Shown piece after piece: positions 13,818 through 14,850 of a DNA stretch of 14,850 nucleotides. The DNA lies in assembly GCA_003644265.1 (NCBI GenBank), contig QNBX01000113.1:1-14850 (forward strand), in the 5' to 3' direction. The DNA is from Planctomycetota bacterium (GTDB taxonomy: Bacteria; Planctomycetota; B15-G4). The notes beneath the pieces are model-generated. The model did no database searches and was not told where the DNA came from. It saw nothing but the letters and a program-made list of their open reading frames with translations. Numbering within the stretch: the stretch's first letter is position 1; the number at the start of each line of letters is the position of its first letter. The translations under genes and the position numbers were made by a program.

Positions 13818-14850
13818 ATGAGGGCCGGTCTGGTCGTAGCTGGATTGCTGGGCCTGCTGGCCGGACCCGGCCTGCCCTGGACCGGCAACCAGACGGACCT
13901 CGGTGCTCCGCTGGCCTGGGATCTGGCCGAGCTGCCCCTGGATTACGTGATCGGGGACGCCGGCTCAGACGACATCGCCGATGGCAGCGACGCCGTCGCC
14001 ATCGGCCAGGGCTTTTCGGCCTGGAGCGAGGTGCAGCACAGCTCCCTGGCCTGGACCCGCGAAACCGATCCGGTCCAGACCGCCCGCACGGACTGGGAGG
14101 CGGACGACATCCGGCTGGTCCTGTTCGACGAGGACGGCAGCTCGGGCCTGTTTCCCCTGGGTGTGGGTTTGGTGGCGGTGACGGTGTTCGAGTTCGACAC
14201 GGGCAGCGGCGCCCTGTTGGACGCGGACGTGCTGTTCAACGGCGCAGAGTTCAGCTGGTCCACGGATCTCAGCGCCGGCAGCTTCGATGTGCGCGCCGCG
14301 GCCACCCACGAGGCTGGCCACGCGGCGGGCTTTGCACACAGCGCCCTGGGCGGCGCGAGCATGGCTCCCTTCACGAGCCCGCGCGCCTTCAGCATGCGCA
14401 TGCTGTCCAACGACGACCGGGCGGCGGCCGAGGTGCGCTACCCGTCCGGCCTGCGCGGCCAGATCACAGGCTCGCTCGAGCTGCACGGCGTGCCCATGGG
14501 GGGCGCCCACGTCTGGTGCCGCGCATCCGACGGGCGCGTGGCCAGCTCGACGCTCACGGCCGCCGACGGCAGCTTCACCCTCTCGGGCCTCGACCCCGGC
14601 GTCTACCGCGTGGTCGCGGCGCCGCTCGACTCGCCGCTCTCGCCCGCTGACCTCGACGCCCTGGGCGCTCCGGTATCCAATCTGTTCTTCCGCCAGAGCA
14701 GCTCCGGCGGGCACGTCATCAGCGGCGTCGAGTCCTTGGGCATCGGCGTGCTCCAGGCCAGCGACGACTCGGCCATCGCCGTGATCGGGCCCAAGCAGCT
14801 GATCCGCTTGACCAAGGGCAGCGTGACGGCGGTGACGCTCAGCGTGGTGG
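13818..14850 (+). CDS. Matrixin-type zinc metalloprotease, secreted, 3' end beyond the window
   Basis: The frame from ATG 13818 stays open to the window edge (344 codons), so the gene is truncated by the window. TGAGG precedes the ATG by about seven bases. The N-terminus MRAGLVVAGLLGLLAG is a signal peptide. A catalytic domain follows with HEAGHAAGFAH (His164, Glu165, His168, His174), the HExxHxxGxxH zinc site of metzincins. Met182 in ASMAPF, eight residues later, fits the Met-turn. Before it lies a matrixin-like beta segment (ADVLFNGAEFSW). From about residue 210 there is a carboxypeptidase-regulatory-like or CNA-B-like beta domain (LRGQITGSLELHGVPMGGA ... SFTLSGLDPGVYRVVAAP). No cysteine-switch propeptide is visible in the short N-terminal region. 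It follows the small secreted protein and is probably co-expressed. Substrate is unknown. Confidence 0.88.
   Translation, partial: MRAGLVVAGLLGLLAGPGLPWTGNQTDLGAPLAWDLAELPLDYVIGDAGSDDIADGSDAVAIGQGFSAWSEVQHSSLAWTRETDPVQTARTDWEADDIRLVLFDEDGSSGLFPLGVGLVAVTVFEFDTGSGALLDADVLFNGAEFSWSTDLSAGSFDVRAAATHEAGHAAGFAHSALGGASMAPFTSPRAFSMRMLSNDDRAAAEVRYPSGLRGQITGSLELHGVPMGGAHVWCRASDGRVASSTLTAADGSFTLSGLDPGVYRVVAAPLDSPLSPADLDALGAPVSNLFFRQSSSGGHVISGVESLGIGVLQASDDSAIAVIGPKQLIRLTKGSVTAVTLSVV

Noticed and set aside
1..14850. CRISPR array, tRNA, rRNA, integrase or transposase
   Set aside because: No regularly spaced direct repeats with unique spacers, no tRNA-like cloverleaf or rRNA-like stretch noticed by eye, and no open frame with recombinase or transposase motifs.

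Overview
The window comes from a GC-rich bacterium. Dense, short-spaced genes, GTG starts, Shine-Dalgarno sites, a secreted matrixin-type protease and a lipoprotein suggest a Gram-negative lineage such as Myxococcota or another deltaproteobacterial or planctomycete-like group. No rRNA or tRNA is present, so the lineage is a low-confidence guess.

Layout. (1) 1-3372, plus strand: the end of a molybdenum hydroxylase large subunit (xanthine dehydrogenase / 4-hydroxybenzoyl-CoA reductase type), then, two bases later, a 650-residue Old-Yellow-Enzyme/2,4-dienoyl-CoA-reductase-type flavoprotein. This looks like part of a catabolic operon for an aromatic or CoA-linked substrate. A convergent methylmalonyl-CoA-epimerase-like gene (3461-3892, minus) follows. 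Both the flavoprotein and the epimerase-like protein lack a metal-ligand residue normal for their families. (2) About 3997-9213: a 5.1-kb block bracketed by two same-orientation copies of the 3' end of a CobW/G3E GTPase gene. One copy is the intact gene's end; the other is an isolated 83-base remnant. Inside are an uncharacterised membrane protein (minus), a gene-poor leader of about 650 bp, a probable peptide-modification cluster, and a lipoprotein gene. The cluster holds an 80-residue precursor-like protein, a B12-binding radical SAM enzyme with a C-terminal PqqD-like domain, and a 42-residue membrane peptide missed by length-based gene calling. (3) 9131-12983, minus strand: DEAD-box RNA helicase, then rsgA, then the G3E GTPase, the last two overlapping as GTGA. 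The 300-bp gap between helicase and rsgA holds 42-bp tandem repeats and a perfect 28-bp inverted repeat. (4) 13180-14850, plus strand: a small secreted protein and a matrixin-like zinc metalloprotease that runs off the window.

The best candidate for an undescribed system is the precursor / B12-radical SAM-PqqD / mini-membrane-protein cluster at 5455-7669, possibly with the lipoprotein at 7829-8893. The logic would be that the PqqD-like domain binds the precursor's N-terminal leader and presents the hydrophobic Val/Ala/Thr-rich stretch to the radical SAM domain. That function is inferred from domain architecture and gene order only.
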